This document shows, piece after piece, positions 22,778-52,702 of a DNA stretch of 64,000 nucleotides (position 1 is the stretch's first letter; every line of letters starts with the position of its first letter). The notes below the pieces were generated by a model. That model saw only the letters and a list, made by a program, of their open reading frames with translations. It was not told the DNA's origin and made no database searches. Location: NCBI RefSeq assembly GCF_030704535.1, contig NC_081817.1:3673001-3737000 (forward strand). The letters are read 5' to 3'. The stretch comes from Vitis vinifera (Eukaryota > Streptophyta > Magnoliopsida > Vitales > Vitaceae). The position numbers were made by a program, and so were the translations under genes.

Positions 22778-22825
22778 AAAGGGAGAGAGAAACCACCAAA
22801 AGCTATTATAGGATACATATATTGT

Positions 22826-22831
22826 TTTATT
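22826..22831 (-). terminator. Polyadenylation signal of the P5CS gene
   Basis: AATAAA on the minus strand (TCAATAAAAC context), 124 bases after the stop codon at 22955. The position suits a plant 3' UTR. Confidence 0.55.
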
Positions 22832-22954
22832 GATAAATTACCTCTTTAAGGTCCAAGGTCCAGTTGACCCTTCTACCGTTACAAAAACTGAAATCAAAAG
22901 TACCCAATCCTACATTATTCAATAAATCGCCACCAAGCAAACTATGGGATAGGC

Positions 22955-40917
<17,963 letters not shown>

Positions 40918-41139
40918 GTGCATCGGAGCGTGTCCAAATCGTTCGACTCAGTCCGGTAAACGTCGCCACTCGGTAGCGGCAGGGCTCAAAATGATACGAC
41001 TTCGAAGATCAGTTTTTACACGCATTTATATCAAGTCGCCTGATGAAACTGTTGAATATCACCGGGCTACACCCAATGATTACGCGCCACGAATGTAGAA
41101 AGGGTGTTTTCGTCATTCAGAAATAAAACATAGCGGAGC

Positions 41140-41327
41140 CCACGTCCAGCAAGGGTTCACGGCGGCGGTGGTGTTGCCTGGGCATGTGGATTGTCTGTAA
41201 AGTAAATAGCGGCTCAAAGGATGCCAGCTCATCCCACTCATTGTCTACTCTCGACTCGTGTCTGTGGTTCATAGCAACGTCGTCGTCCTGGTTTATCAAG
41301 AACGGTCCGCCACGGAATTACGTGTGC
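41140..41327 (-). promoter_or_regulatory. ACGT-core motifs upstream of P5CS
   Basis: On the minus strand, GACGTGGG lies about 225 bases upstream of the ATG (core complement 41140-41145) and GCACACGTAA about 405 bases upstream (41318-41327). Both carry the ACGT core of ABA-response elements, which fits the ABA and drought control known for plant P5CS genes. Such short motifs are frequent by chance. Confidence 0.35.
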
Positions 41328-41329
41328 AT

Positions 41330-42104
41330 TTACTAATTAATACTTTAGGCTAAATTGACGTTCTGCCACATATTTTATTTTTTGGACTGATATTCCAAAT
41401 TTAATAATTTATCTTCTAAATTATTTAAAAAATACAGTGTTTACGATTTTAATTTCTATTAATAAAAAAATATATGCGATCATACCATTATACCATTATA
41501 TTTTATGCCAAGTGCCATATATGCGAATTTTTTCTATTAAGAAAAATATATTTTATTAAAAAATATAAAATATAAAATATGCTTATTTACCAAATTTGGG
41601 GATGAGTTATTTATTATTTAATTCAAACACTCTTGATTTACAAAAATATCAACCTAATAATACGTGGAATTAACTATGATTTTTTTATTATTATTTAATA
41701 GTTTATTTAATGAAATAAATAAGTTTCAAAACATTTACTCATTCAAATACAAGTCTTAAATACACGTAATAATGTTATTCTCAAATTTAATGATAGATCA
41801 CCTAAAGGATGATTTGTATAACAAGTCCATACAAAATGAGTGTTTGATAAAACTTAATACTTATTATTTAATGAATTAATTTGATTTTAAGTTAAATTAT
41901 ATTTAAGTTATTAACTTAAAATTTATTAGTTAATTGTTATTTTAAGTATTAAGATTATTTGATAAAATTAATTTATAAGTTATTTTAAATCATCAAATCA
42001 AATTAATTTATAAATTATTTTATAAGTTATCTATTTTGAAATATTTCGAATAATTCACTCAAATTTTGCCCTGATATCTCCGCATTTTCTGATTTTTCGA
42101 AAGT
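41330..42104. other. AT-rich intergenic DNA upstream of P5CS
   Basis: It is made of A/T-rich words, with a stretch near 41870-42050 that repeats TTAAGTTA / AATTAATTTATAAGTTATTTT in both orientations. This may be the relic of a small AT-rich transposable element. I see no gene. Confidence 0.4.
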
Positions 42105-42578
42105 CAATGCGGGGTATGTTGATTCATCCTCATAGATGGCTTAGAACCAATAGTTCATTATCTAATGGATATTTCCGTTCTAATACTTCATCCGAAAGTT
42201 ATCAATATTTATCAAATTTGTTATTGACTAACGTAAAGGCTATTGAATCGAATGATAAAGACATTATTGAGACATTATTGAGAAAAGACAGCTATTGGAT
42301 CAAACGACAAAGACAATGTTGAAAAAAATATGGCTATTGGATCAAATGAGAAATACATTATTGAGAAAAATATGGCTTTTCCCATACGAAATGAGAATTG
42401 GGTTCATGTAATAGGAGAAAGATTTATCCTTCCTTAGCCGAAAAGATATGTGGTCATGAAATAGGGATTAAGTGGAATGGAATTGACTATGTGGTAGACC
42501 AATAATATGCTACTGCTAAAATCAGGAAAACATGGGGTCAAATTTGTTAACACACTTGTTTCTTCCATATTTTGGACT
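42105..42578 (+). pseudogene. Nuclear plastid DNA insertion (NUPT): ycf2 3' end and ycf15 pieces
   Basis: The frame from 42107 reads [20 protein letters not shown] and continues [19 protein letters not shown]. This is the C-terminal part of plastid Ycf2. The following ycf2 text (GCTATTGGATCAAA...GACA...ATTATTGAGAAAA) occurs three times in a row instead of once. It is followed by ATGGCTTTTCCCATACGAAATGAG and the sequence normally after the ycf2 stop. From about 42507 there are two ycf15 pieces, AATATGCTACTGCTAAAA and ACACTTGTTTCTTCCATATT, in the reverse of their plastid order as I remember it. Frames are broken, so it is non-functional and anciently transferred. Confidence 0.88.
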
Positions 42579-42702
42579 GGGAAAACATAGGGTAATCCTT
42601 TAACTACCGTGCCTGCAACAAATGTGTGTTTGTTAATTTATATGCATAATAAATATGTTAAAATTCATTATTTAAAATAATAAATAAATTAATTTTAATT
42701 CT

Positions 42703-43437
42703 CTTTAGGTGATCAATGGTGAGTAGCCTGCTCCAAGCCGCCTCCCAACCAAAGAAGCTAGCCCTAATTAGAACCCAAGGCATCCAGATAAGTCTAGCCA
42801 GGAAAGGAGGTCTAGTGCCCCTTAAGAACGAGCCATAAAAAGACTTGACTGAGAAAGTCCGATTCTTGTTCTCTTTCCACCAAAGCAAGTCATCCACTGC
42901 TCTTCTAATGGTCAAAGGATGAAGCTTGCTTAACAAGTTTTCTACTTCCCCCACCTCCCAATCATTTAGGTGTCTATTAAAATGTAGCTCCCAACTCCAT
43001 CCTCCTCCCAAGCATCAACAACCCAACCTTCTTTGTTGACTGCTAAATTAAACAAGTTTGGAAAAACATCTTCTAGAGATTGATTTTCACACCACAAGTC
43101 CTTCCAAAATTTCACTCTAGTATCATCCCCTACGATGAAGCCGGAGTGAGTTCTAATGTTCTCCCAATCATTTTTTATGGCCTTCCAAACCCCCACTGCA
43201 TAACGGTCTCTTACACCTTTGGAGCACCACCCACCCTCTTGAAGGCCGTACTTTTGAGAGATAAGTTGCTTCTATAGGGGATCATTCTCAATAGCAAATC
43301 TCCACAACCACTTCCCAAGTAAGGCCTTATTAAAAGCAACTAGGCTGCGGATGCCCAGGCCTCCATCCTTTTTAGCGACACAAATAATTTTCTAACTCAC
43401 CAAATGAGGTCTATTCTCTAAGGCGCCTCCACCCCAT
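42703..43437 (-). mobile_element. L1-type LINE fragment, minus strand, frameshifted
   Basis: On the minus strand it reads VWGGGALENRPHLVS, then KDGGLGIRSLVAFNKALLGK, YAVGVWKAIKNDWENI, RVKFWKDLWC, and after a frameshift near 43000 LNDWEVGEVENLLSKL and ASFFGWEAAWSRLLTIDHLKR. It has in-frame stops in its 5' part. It starts at the end of the RT domain and stops shortly after LTIDHLKR, without the Cys/His knuckle or tail. The fragment directly follows the plastid insertion. Confidence 0.85.
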
Positions 43438-45018
43438 ACCTATTGAACTCCTAATCTCTATATTTGAAAATTTATAAAAAGTAAATAAATTTAACCGATT
43501 GAATGATGATACATGCAATGGGATAAAGGTATAAAAATAGGATTAAGATAGGAATAAATAAAAACAATGGAAAGATGCCACGTGATAAGAACTAAATACA
43601 TTTGTGACATGAGTAGATCGATTGCATTTTCTAGCTAGTACTTTTTCAATACTATAATTCAACCCTAAATTATAAGAGAGAAACAACAAAATATGAGGCT
43701 ATATATGACTGGTGAAAAATAATGAAGGAAAAGAAACATATAAGCGGGCTTACAATAAGTTTGGATTAGTCGGTTTTTGGGTGAAAAATGAATCGAATTG
43801 ATATAATCAGTATATATATTATAAAAACTGAATTGATCAGATTTTGAGTAAAAAACTGAAACAAATCAAATCTTTTGAGGTCGATTTGGTTTGGTTTTCG
43901 TGAAGTTGTTTCAATATAATTTAATGACCTTTTTTAATCCTCAACTTAATTATAAATTTGTGTTTATTTTGAATAAAAAACCCATTAATTTAAGTTTATA
44001 TTAGACCTAAGTTTAATTTGTTTTTAAAATCAATTGAAACTAACTTAAATTTGATGTTAAAAATATTTTAAATACATTTAGAATTAATTTGATCATAATA
44101 TAAAAAGAGAATGAATTACTTAAATAGAATCTAATATAAAAAAATTATAAAATATTAAACAATTATATATAAGTTTTAGAATTTTAGTTTAGTTTCATTT
44201 TTATCAATTATAGGAAAAGGAAATAAAAAATAAAAAATCGAAAACTAAACCCATAAGATCGGTTTCCAAAATTCTTTAACCAAACCAACCTTTTTTATTA
44301 TTGAAAATCGAATTAATATGATCGATTTTGATTGGTCTAGATCAGTTTGTCAATTTTTTTCGATTTTGCTTACACCCCCTACTTACAAAAAAAATGATTT
44401 TCTTTTATTCAAATATAAAAAATACTAATGTTATTTTTTATTATCTGATATTGGAGAAGGAAAAAAAAACTTTTTTATATTTGAATACATTAACAAGGTA
44501 GGAAAAACACATTAAACAAAAAAGAGAATAAAATGTACAAAGATTTATTTATGTCACGTTCTTTAAAAATTGATGAAAAAGATTTTAAAAAGTATATTTA
44601 TCAATAATTTTATTTTATTTTCTTCAACTTTTCTAAGTACAAAATTACAAATACCCATGACCCCTTTTCTTTTCTTCTATTATTTTCCTTTTCTCACAAA
44701 TTTTCTAATTTAAATATAGCATAAAAGAATATCATATATTTTCATAGTGCACAACACATCTTTTTTCCTCTCAATCCAAACAAACAATCTACTCTTCCTT
44801 TTTCCCAAAACAACATCCTATATCATTTGAAATTAACCACCAAGACTGTTCAAAAAATTTACTGAATAAGAATTTACAAAAGCTTAAAAAAGGGGGAAAA
44901 GTCCATCAAACTTATTTCAATATATATATAATAAATAAATAGTACAAATGGACAATTTTGAACCCATGCTACCCTCCACTGAAATGGGAGCAAAGAGGGA
45001 CAAAGTTTGCCATATGAA

Positions 45019-45194
45019 TCCCTCTCTACCTAATAAGAACCAGGAATGGATTGAACTTTGTATGAAATCATTGACAGCATATAATAAAATCTAAGTCATT
45101 GTATAGTCCCTCTCTACCTAATAAGAACCAGGAATGGATTGAACTTTGTATGAAATCATTGACAGCATATAATAAAATCTAAGTCATTGTATAG
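45019..45194. repeat. Perfect 88-bp tandem duplication
   Basis: The 88-bp unit starting TCCCTCTCTACCTAATAAGA occurs at 45019-45106 and again at 45107-45194 with no difference that I can see. Identity implies a very recent event, or an assembly artefact. It is non-coding. Confidence 0.93.
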
Positions 45195-45259
45195 TGATAC
45201 AAAAGTATGATCAAAATATATAAGGAATAAGACTAAAAACAAATGATAGAACCAAAATG

Positions 45260-45262
<3 letters not shown>

Positions 45263-45298
<36 letters not shown>

Positions 45299-45320
45299 AT
45301 ATATATATATATATATATAT
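45263..45320. repeat. Compound microsatellite (CT)18 then (AT)11
   Basis: An uninterrupted CT run (45263-45298) passes directly into an AT run (45299-45320). Other CT runs in the window lie at 466-493, 667-697 and about 48260-48287. Confidence 0.9.
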
Positions 45321-45960
45321 TTATTTGTGACCTTCAATCACAGATTTGGGTCTTTACAAATTTTTCTTACTTTTGTCTGATTTCCTTATGAATGCATATG
45401 ATAAACTAACACCCCTGTTAGAGGGCATGCAAAAGTGAGATTGATTGTTTTTGTTTCAATGTATGTAGTCTTCCGTGTCTTTAGGAATGACTTGACATCA
45501 TTAGGCTTCAATTGAAGCCGAATTTGGAATGCCTACGCTCAGAACAACCGCTATGATAATGCAAAAGAGACATTGAAACAACATTTTATGATAACATTTC
45601 ATATTTACACAACCAAGTTTGAAAGATTCCAAGGAAAAACAAAGAACAAAATGTTTTGAAATAACATCGGTTATTCTATCCTCTCCTGAGATTGGTCTCC
45701 TAAAAGCTGAGGACCAAAGTACAGTGCCACTCAGACCAACCAACTCCAAAACCAGTATTACACTACACACCACATTCCTCATCAATCTCTCAATCTCTTC
45801 ATTGCACTACAATACAAGCTAGTGGGTAATTTGAAACCATATAGAAAATTGTTCTCCAGAGAAATTCCATCCCAGCTAACATCTTTTCAATCTTTTGGAG
45901 CACAGAAAACAGAAATTTGAAATTGAAGACTTCATATGTTTTCCATACTTGGTGAGACTT

Positions 45961-48900
45961 TTAAGGAAAGAAGCAGATCTTAATGAAGAGTGCCAGACCC
46001 ATTTGCAAAACAAATGAAGCAACAATCACCAGAGTTATGTCGTTACCCTGTATGTAGGTCCTCAGGTTCAAGGCAACAAAGCAAGCTGATGCGCCACCTG
46101 CAAGGACTATGATGAGCCACCGCAGAAACTCAACCGGAATAATTAACAGGACCTGAAAATGTTCCAGGAGAACACATTAGACGATCACAAGACTACTGCT
46201 TAGAAACCCAGAAACTGAAAATTACACTGTTAAGGTTCTGCAGCAATGGAAACCCCTGTGTTAATCCTTTAAGGACAACAGCAGGATAAACAGGCACTGG
46301 AGGTACTTGCCATCAATTGGGAGATTTCCTAGATATGATATTGATGAGTCAAGCTAAATTAATAATTAAAACGAGTCTCAATTTCATGTCCAATTTTTTA
46401 TTTTCCTTTTTCTTTTCCACCTCTTAATACATGTTTCAATTTCCATGTCCAAAATTGTGTCCTTGTGTTTGTGTTTGTGAGAGAGGAGTCTCAATATCAA
46501 TATCCATATTTTTTTCCTGTGTGAGAGAGAGAGAGTCTCAATTTCAATCCCACAATGTTGTGTGTGAGATAGAGATATCTGTCAATAAAACGGTTCCAAC
46601 AAACCAAACAGGTCAATTTGTCCCAGACTCATTTTAGTGTTGGACATTAGTTATGATGTCAATAAAATGAATTAATTTGAAAATTTCTTCCCTGCTCACC
46701 TCTGATCCAAGTTTCAAATGTGAACAGGATTTAAAAATACTGTTTCAATTCACTTAATTAGAAATTTAAATCCAAAATACCAGGTTCCACATTTAGATAA
46801 ATTGGTACTAGAATGAGCCCTGCCCCACTAGTGTGTGTGCCTGTTTTCTCCTCCCTCTTTTCATACTTCTGACTTGAGCAACTTCAGGGGAAAAACAAAA
46901 GAGAAAACAAAGAGAGCCAAAATGGTGGATGCTTACAGAGCTGAGAATAAAAATGAAGAGAGAATATCCCCACAGGCACCAGAAGCGTACAAGACTAGCA
47001 TTTGAACCCAGATACTGAAGTAAGAAGTAAAATGCCACTGGCACCACAAGTGCATAGCCATAGATTGAACAAGCGGCCAAATTCAGATAGCCGACATCAA
47101 AGCTCCAAGTTGTACTGCTGCTACTCTGTTTCTTTGTCAGGTAGGTGGCACAGTTTCCAAGGGCAGCAATCACAAATATCAATGTAGTGGAGGTCCAGAT
47201 AAGTCCATATCTAAAATATCAGAAACATTAGCATCAGCATAAACCAAACATATCTAGAAATGAAGTTATAGGGGACCAAATGATGAAACGCTTCAAAAAT
47301 CTTTCAGGGAGAACAGACAAGAAATGGGAAAAGTGTTGGTTCCAGCCCATTAAGGTGGAAATACGGACACAACCAGGCTTTATTGCACTGAGTAGCACCA
47401 TCAAGAAGATGTATGAAATGGCCTACATACAATAGTAATTTTAGAAATAGAATAAATCACAGTTTGAAGCATTAATTTGGACAAAGTTCAATTCTCCAAA
47501 ATTTGAAGATTTCAATTGACATAGTGCAGATTTTCAGAAAATCAATACAGTTTAGATTATGGTTGCTAGAATATACAAAAAAGTTACAAAAACTAAGATT
47601 TTGAGCCATGCAATTAATTTTCTAAGCTTTAGCATCAAACACTATTTTAGTGCCACTTTCAATTGGTGGAGTAAATTAACTTCTTTAAGTTTGACATATT
47701 ATTCATTTGCAAAAGTCAGTCAAAGTTGTGTATATTTATTTCCAACTGATGAGAAGGCAAAGACAAGGTTCTAAACATTAATATAACAATATCATGCACA
47801 AGCAACAATTTTCCCCTTTTCCTAAGAAGAAACGGAGATCCTAGAATTCCAGACAAATAATTAAAAATTTATTTTCAAAAGTCTATATATTTATTTGCAA
47901 CTGAAAAGAAGGAAAAGTCAAGATTTTAAACTGTTACTACAACAACAATTTTTCATTTTAGATCTTAGTTCTATTAGCACATGCATAGAGAGACAGCATG
48001 GACCTGCATTATGAACACGTAATGAATAGGATATAGAAACCTTCCATGAAACCGTAAGCAAATGGAAGGATAAATGAGGAACACTTTTAATCAATAATAT
48101 CCATAAGACAACCAAAATAACACCACAATGTTTTTTGTCTTAACAAAGAAAAATAAAAAGATGTTATGCCAATATAAGAACATAATTCTTAACCATTTGA
48201 TGTTGGAGGCATGTAAGCCATTTCCATGTGAGCCTTAGAAGTTCAGAATAGTAAGGGATTCTCTCTCTCTCTCTCTCTCTCTCTCTTCTTCTATTTTTTA
48301 GGCAGTAAGGAATTGTCACTTTAAACACAATGATTCCAAAACTAAACAAAACAAATAGAATGTAAAAGAGAGTACTGTCCATTTGTTTCAATATACTTGT
48401 AACAAAGAATTAAGGACTCACAAATCAGGGTTGGCATCAATCTTGCTGAAAAAATCTCCACCAATGGGATGCAAGGAGCTTATTAATCTGTTCAGGACAA
48501 CATCTGTATCCACATTGAAATATTGTGTATATGATGAGATGCTAAAAACTCCCTTCCAGTTGCTTGCTGATTGTTGTGGTCCATCTCCTTCTGCATGAAC
48601 AGGCAGATAGAAAGATCATTAAACATGAATATTACTGGCAGATAACATCTGAATGCAATGCAGTTCATGAGGGAGAATAGTTTGAGTGGGTTCACAAATG
48701 TTCCACACAGATCAATTAATGCACCAGTACGAGGGTACTCAAACTCAAAGGAGAGAGAGGAAAATGAAAAAGAACTAGGATCAAGGCAGTGAGAAGATCT
48801 GGTGGTTTTTAATTTCATCAGGGCACTGAACAGATAGAACTGAATGGCAGATTGTCATATAAGGCTTGATAATGTCCTAGAATAACTTAAGTCTAATCAT

Positions 48901-50847
48901 ATAGTCAACAACTCTCTAAAGCTTAGAGCTGCAATATATGAGAATTAACATTCACGGACTAATTTAAGGGGGTGACTATCAACTAAGTGATACTAAAACT
49001 ATATTTCCCAATTTCGCAAGATTCAAAGAACTTCAAGGAGTTAAATCGCCTCTCATTTAAACATAAGCAGCAAGCACCAAATAAACTACTGAGAAGTATT
49101 AACAATAAACAAAAGGGTCATTAAACAAAATTACGAATGAAATAATGGATTGTTCATCAATGTTAAATTGGATGATATTTGTAATAAATAAATAAGTCGG
49201 CTATAAAGACTGTGGAAGAAGCATTGAAGAATCTAATTCCAAACTTTTATGCCACAGAAATAGTAGAATTTAAAAATTCATCCATTCTTCCAAACCAGCA
49301 GCTCAACTCACACCTAGTAAAATATTAATGTTCAGAACCCTTTTACGCAAATCTGATTGTTATAAACAAAAAAAAATACAATGATAATTCTAAGCACAAT
49401 CAAATTGGAAACTTATGCATCTTTGTAATTTTTTTAATTGCATTTGGAAGATGTTCCTTGTTAACGGTCATAGTGGTAACTGGAAAACAGTGCCACAAAA
49501 ATGGAAATCACAATTCCCATCAAATTCACAACTAGAAAGAACATCATAAGCTAAAATAAGAAACAAATAAATATTATTTATCTTCAAAATCATTCATTTC
49601 TTCATCAGTTAGTATTCACTTTCTCACAGGAATCATATGCAACAATTTCATTTTATTAACTAAATGAAGTATCTATTGCCAATTATCAAGCAGCACCAAT
49701 GAAAGATCAGAGCAAGCTTTGCGATGTTTTCTTAATGAAAACATGCAAATTTGTTGTTTAATTATTCAGATAGCATACCAGCTGGACTTCCAGGAGTTTG
49801 ATATCCCTGCCCCCCTCTAGCTCCATTATTAGGAGGAAATATTTGTAAATTTGCTTCTGGGACTGCAGTTCAAGAACAAGGAAAAGAAAAAAAAGAAAAC
49901 TGGTTCAAACTTAACTACAACTCTGAAAATACTTGAATCAATTGAAACAAAATTGGAGCCAGAATTACCCTCATAGGTAGCGATGCTCTTTTCTTCATTG
50001 ACAACAGCCTGCACACAAATAAAATCACGAAAGGAAAAAAACACAAGCTAAGCGGATATCATAATGCATACTGTATGTGTAAATGAATTGTAATCAAAGA
50101 GACAAAATTCAAGAAATTATTTGCTGACAAACCCATGTTTTTATTTCAACCAACAAATAGACTGAATATAAGCAAGGCATTGAGATTAATTAACAAAATT
50201 TAAGCAAAATAAGTCTATATTTAACAAAAAGTATAGAATAAATTTGTAGAAATGAGAAAGTAGTAAAATAAAAGACTAATCCATAAAAGCATTCCAAAAA
50301 AGGAAATTTCATTTTAAATGCCCCAAAACTTCATATCTAAAAGAACTCCATGAGATTTAATTAATGGGTTAAAAAACAAAACAAAGTTCAAAACACACAT
50401 AAATACACAACCAATTGAACAGATTGAATCTAAATCCATCATTATTCCACAAATTAACAAAATGGCTAATTAGCATCAATTAGATAACAAAATTTCTAAT
50501 TTTGCAGTTCACAATGTAACCTAATGCCTCCATTATTAGCTGAGAAAATGTAGAAGAAGGAAGTAAATTAGAATTTGAATTTTAGATTTTCATTATTTCG
50601 TAGCCGGCAAACAGAAATCCCCACTGAACTGAGACTAACACAACCATTTTCCAGAAATCAAAACAACATAACACACAAGATTCAAAACTTTCTTTCCTAT
50701 TTTGTCAGTTTCTCGCCAACCAAACGGAGTAGAAGCCAAAAATTGGCTAATCTCAAACACAAATAAATACATGGAGAGAGAAAGAGAGAATACTGGAACT
50801 GAGCCGAGCAAGTGACTGGTGGGAAGGTTATTGTAAGATTCGTCCAT
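45961..50847 (-). CDS. Yip1-family integral membrane protein (YIPF1-like)
   Basis: Coding exons in plus coordinates are 45961-46152, 46937-47210, 48422-48590, 49779-49862, 49969-50008 and 50794-50847. They join in frame to 270 aa, close to Arabidopsis Yip1 proteins. The N-terminus [18 protein letters not shown] is typical. The cytosolic part has [20 protein letters not shown] and [20 protein letters not shown]. Then comes the family hallmark before the first helix, ANPDLYGLIW (usually DLYGPxW, so Pro is replaced by Leu). Several membrane helices follow, with the conserved [14 protein letters not shown] and [11 protein letters not shown], and the C-terminus is FIKICFFP. Relatives are Golgi/ER proteins that work with Rab/Ypt GTPases in vesicle traffic. 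Introns are all GT-AG. Intron 2, at 106 bp, is the shortest. Confidence 0.94.
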
Positions 50848-51175
50848 GGAGGAAGCGAGAGTAGTATTGGATCAACGTGGCATTTCTCCTGTTGAAATCG
50901 ATCAAGATTCAGGAACTGGTTCGAAAGCGAGCCCTAATCTTGCTTTTCGTGGTTTCGAAGAAAAACGGGTCGACGACAGACTGACCGGTACGTCCGAGGA
51001 CCACGCGCCATTAACGCGTGCCTTAGTGCACGCGTTCATCGCATACCGTGTAGTCCGGTTTGAATTCTTGGGCTTGCTTAAGTTTCAAGCAGCCCGTCTG
51101 GTCCTCTATGTGATCCGCAATCGCAAGAGGATGCCCTCTGCCCCGCCTGTGTTGGATTTGGACACGTTCTCATAG
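50846..51175 (+). CDS. Unrecognised 109-codon open frame, divergent from and overlapping the Yip1 start
   Basis: This plus-strand frame starts at the other ATG of the CCATGG that contains the Yip1 start codon and reads out through the Yip1 leader and promoter. The product is basic and Arg-rich at its end (VLYVIRNRKRMPSAPP) and matches no family I know. The GC-rich leader makes chance open frames likely here. I list it because the two start codons share the same CATG. Real translation is doubtful. Confidence 0.15.
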   Translation: MEEARVVLDQRGISPVEIDQDSGTGSKASPNLAFRGFEEKRVDDRLTGTSEDHAPLTRALVHAFIAYRVVRFEFLGLLKFQAARLVLYVIRNRKRMPSAPPVLDLDTFS

Positions 51176-51179
51176 AAAT

Positions 51180-52702
51180 AAAAAAGTAATCAAATAAGAT
51201 TTTCGACAACATTTCGAGGAAGTACTTTTAGTAGAAAAAATACTTTTCAAGAAAAATTAAACATTTTACAAAATTTAGAAAACATTTTTCAAATTTCAAA
51301 AATAACTTATAGTGCTTGAGGAAGCCTTTGATATATGATTTCTAAAAAGGCACTTATAAATAAATATTTATAATACTAAAAACACTCTAACTAAGTATGC
51401 TTTGACAATGATTCTTAAAAGTATTTTTAACTTTAACACATAAAATTTTTTATCATTTAAATATTAAAAATATTAAAAACATTTCCTATAATCACTGTCA
51501 AACACACTTTAAATACATGATAAAATATGCTCTAAAAGACATTTAATATGATCAAATAACGGTTATAATTAATTATATCATTATAACATATTGATTGATA
51601 TATATGAGAATTTTGGGATTAAGTCTTTAGATAGAATGATATAGATGGGATTAAAAAGGGGTTTCACTTCATGTTGGTAGGTCATGTCAAAACTTAAACA
51701 TTATACTAATTAAGTCAATTCAAACATAATAGGAATAATAATTATGTTAAAAATATAAAAATAAATATAAACACATCATAATTATTAAATTGATAACACA
51801 TATATAATTTATTTAACCAATTTAATAATCAAATTGAGTTAGGTCTTGTTTTAACTAAACATGTTTATGACTTAATTGATCTATTTATTTAAAAACAAAT
51901 TTAAAATGAGTTAAATAGTTTATAATTATAATTAAGTCAATCAACACAATTATTAAATGGGTTAATTCGAGTCAAATTCATGTATATGCAAATTTATCTA
52001 AAAACTATCTATTTATTATATAAGTTATTCATGACGATATGAATTTGATCCAACACACGATTTTACTCAATTCAAACCAACGAAAAGCATATTGGATTCG
52101 ATCATATTAGCAAATTGTATCAATTTTTGCCACCCTTATGATTAAGTCTTTATATAGAATGGTTCTTTGATTTGTTTATATGATTTTCTAATAAGGGTAA
52201 AATTCGCAAGTTGACTCAATAAAAAAATAAAACACATTTATCCAAATCTAGCTCAACCTGAGTTGTAGATCGAGTTCAACCCAAACATTCTTTTTTTCAA
52301 ACAAAGGTTGTAATTAGATCCGATTCAAGTTAGAGAAAAATGTATAAAGTAGGTTAAGATTGAGCAAATTACATGGATTAGTTAGGTCAAAACTTGGGTT
52401 ACTTCATATGGGTGGAGTTTAAGTTTAGTACATTACAGGGATTGTGTGATCGCCTAAATCAATTAATTTTTATTTGCTTAAGTCTACTCCAAATTGCAAG
52501 CTAGGCTGTCCAAACCGTTCCAAACATGGGTTCCCTATTTTCTAATGCTTTATGCTAGTTATAGCCGAAAACTGTTGATTTGGTACTTAAGCTAGAGCAT
52601 AAAATGCCTTGCAGGCTTGCACCCTAATGAATCTGTAAGCAAAAAGCAAATAAATATGCTCACATGGTGCTCAAAAACAAAAGAAACCATTGGCTATGGT
52701 AA
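51180..52702. other. AT-rich intergenic DNA with a probable small inserted element
   Basis: No gene seen. A 22-bp near-identical word, GATTAAGTCTTTA then (G/T)ATAGAATG, occurs at 51617-51638 and 52140-52161. The second copy is directly preceded by TTTTTGCCACCCTTAT. The roughly 500 bp between them could be an inserted element or the copies could be remnants of a duplication. Confidence 0.4.

Larger units (their letters stand above)
19700..22820. other. Intergenic region between MAM33 and P5CS genes (convergent)
   Basis: The left half is AT-rich with a TA microsatellite (20820-20855) surrounded by short motifs repeated in both orientations (for example TTTAAATTTAAGTTT). The right half, 21160-22780, is less AT-rich and holds a three-copy tandem repeat (separate entry). 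It resembles decayed transposon DNA but gives no recognisable protein. An open minus-strand frame at 22535-22777 is treated separately. Confidence 0.5.
43438..45960. other. Intergenic region downstream of the Yip1-family gene
   Basis: AT-rich. A candidate decayed miniature element spans roughly 43745-44385. Its right end read in reverse is GGGGGTGTAAGCAAAATCG, its left end is GCGGGCTTACAATAAG, and it has palindromic words such as GATCRRTTT and CGATTTTG near both ends. Target duplications are not clear. The region also holds the 88-bp duplication and a compound microsatellite listed separately. The 3' UTR of the minus-strand Yip1 gene must extend in from 45960. Confidence 0.4.

Noticed and set aside
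42107-42322. 71-codon frame as a functional gene
   Set aside because: It is plastid ycf2 sequence with internal duplications and a broken frame; a nuclear transfer relic.
43745-44385. Miniature transposon with GGGGGTGTAAGC terminus
   Set aside because: The ends only partly match and no target duplication is clear; mentioned as a candidate but not listed as its own feature.
45501-45785. 94-codon minus-strand hydrophobic frame downstream of Yip1
   Set aside because: Probably 3' UTR or flank of the Yip1 gene; no homology or splice support.
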